A stretch of 13,773 nt of DNA from Deinococcales bacterium (GTDB lineage Bacteria > Deinococcota > Deinococci > Deinococcales > Deinococcaceae): contig JACMOA010000039.1 of the NCBI GenBank assembly GCA_014378225.1, positions 1 through 13,773 on the forward strand, given 5' to 3'. The notes below the pieces were generated by a model that saw nothing but the letters and a program-made list of their open reading frames with translations, did no database searches and had not been told where the DNA came from. The translations under genes and the position numbers were made by a program. This document shows, piece by piece, positions 13,363 to 13,773 of the stretch (the first letter of the stretch is position 1; the number at the start of each line of letters is the position of its first letter).

Positions 13363-13773
13363 TCAAACCCCTATTGGCACATCCACACCCAACTCCGCCA
13401 GAACCGTGCGGATGGCTTGCGCGTCAATCCCCGCTCGAGCGTGAATCGAACTGACTTCGGCCTGCTCGTAGAATTCGTCGGGAATGCCCAGCACCCGCAC
13501 CGGAGTGCTAAGGCCCGCGTCTGACAACGCCTCGAGCACTGCACTGCCAAAACCGCCGCTGCGCTGGTTGTCCTCCACGGTCACAATCGCTTTGGCACTC
13601 CGGGCCAGCTCGAGCAGCATAACTGTGTCCAGGGGCTTCACAAAACGGGCGTTAATCAGACCCACGCTGGGCAGACCTTCCACCGCTCTCCGGGCATACT
13701 CGAGCGCCTTACCGCCCGCCAGCACCACCACCTCACTGCCCTTTTTCAGGCGCTCCCAGGTTCCCCACTCAAG
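13363..13773 (-). CDS. dxs: 1-deoxy-D-xylulose-5-phosphate synthase, C-terminal part (5' end outside window)
   Basis: The frame is open from the window edge to a TGA at 13365-13363, giving the last 136 residues. They match the transketolase C-terminal domain in its Dxs form: [25 protein letters not shown], then [15 protein letters not shown], then [22 protein letters not shown], and a short tail. Dxs joins pyruvate and glyceraldehyde 3-phosphate, using thiamine diphosphate, in the first step of the MEP isoprenoid pathway; the catalytic N-terminal domains lie outside the window. Transketolase or the E1 beta subunit of 2-oxoacid dehydrogenases share the domain, but the VEDN-GGFGSAV wording is that of Dxs. 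It converges on the protease-nuclease gene with only 18 bp between stops. Those 18 bp hold TGCTCGAGCA and a small GAGC-ACAA-GCTC hairpin and no clear terminator. Confidence 0.88.
   Translation of the reverse strand, partial: LEWGTWERLKKGSEVVVLAGGKALEYARRAVEGLPSVGLINARFVKPLDTVMLLELARSAKAIVTVEDNQRSGGFGSAVLEALSDAGLSTPVRVLGIPDEFYEQAEVSSIHARAGIDAQAIRTVLAELGVDVPIGV

Larger units (their letters stand above)
14..13704. repeat. Highly iterated palindrome CTCGAG, about 117 copies across the window
   Basis: Counting by eye gives about 117 copies between 14 and 13704, close to one per 118 bp, where about 4 would be expected from base composition. Copies occur in genes of both strands, in all three codon phases (read as Leu-Glu, Ser-Ser/Arg, or x-Arg-x), in intergenic DNA, promoters and terminators. 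Near-miss forms such as CTCGAA or TTCGAG are scarce. The neighbours are most often G or C on both sides. The longest gaps are 1026-1673, 5641-6183 and 8649-9201. Confidence 0.95.

Noticed and set aside
14..13704. CTCGAG copies as a CRISPR array, linker scars or mobile repeats
   Set aside because: Spacing is irregular, the flanks differ at every copy and no longer unit is shared; copies lie inside intact genes in all phases.

Overview
The window looks like chromosomal DNA of a member of the Deinococcota (Deinococcus-Thermus). This is an inference from three things. The alpha-glucan phosphorylase is the short type that begins with a DUF3417-like region. At least four genes have a TANNNT box exactly 6 nt before the ATG, which predicts leaderless mRNAs, a habit well known in Deinococcus. 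The mixture of homologues is also typical. The GC content is moderate (by eye 55-60%), lower than in classical Thermus. I cannot name a genus.

Layout, left to right. (1) 1-1008, minus: a secreted beta-propeller protein built of exact 40-residue PQQ-like repeats, cut by the window edge. (2) 1137-1628, plus: a small secreted protein with a Met-rich N-terminus and a clear terminator. (3) 1775-3798, minus: a pseudouridine catabolism operon, psuK (kinase fused to a winged helix-turn-helix) and psuG, coupled by an ATGA overlap. (4) 3878-5119, plus: an MFS transporter transcribed divergently from psuK, with a candidate operator in the shared region. (5) 5348-6089, minus: a Phd/YefM-type antitoxin with a PIN-domain toxin. 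(6) 6193-6810, minus: a DedA-family membrane protein. (7) 6948-9497, minus: alpha-glucan phosphorylase. (8) 9498-9951: an AT-rich gap with a possible 57-residue ORF and a hairpin. (9) 9952-10383, minus: an OsmC-like protein, divergent from (10) 10556-11113, plus: an HD-domain hydrolase. (11) 11359-13344, plus: a fusion of a trypsin-like protease and a DNA/RNA non-specific (DRGH) endonuclease. (12) 13363-13773, minus: the C-terminus of 1-deoxy-D-xylulose-5-phosphate synthase, cut by the window edge.

The strongest signal that gene calling does not explain is the hexamer CTCGAG. I count about 117 copies by eye, roughly one per 118 bp, against about 4 expected from base composition. They lie in genes on both strands, in all reading frames, and in promoters and intergenic DNA. 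This resembles the HIP1 palindrome of cyanobacteria. In two promoters the palindrome overlaps the -10 box of a leaderless gene (TATACTCGAGCCATG and TACACTCGAGCCATG), so it would sit directly over the transcription start.

Functionally the region is a mosaic of housekeeping and accessory metabolism: pseudouridine salvage, glycogen/maltodextrin breakdown and isoprenoid precursor synthesis. It also holds stress or conflict genes: the toxin-antitoxin pair, the OsmC-like protein and the protease-nuclease fusion. No RNA genes, insertion sequences or CRISPR arrays were seen.
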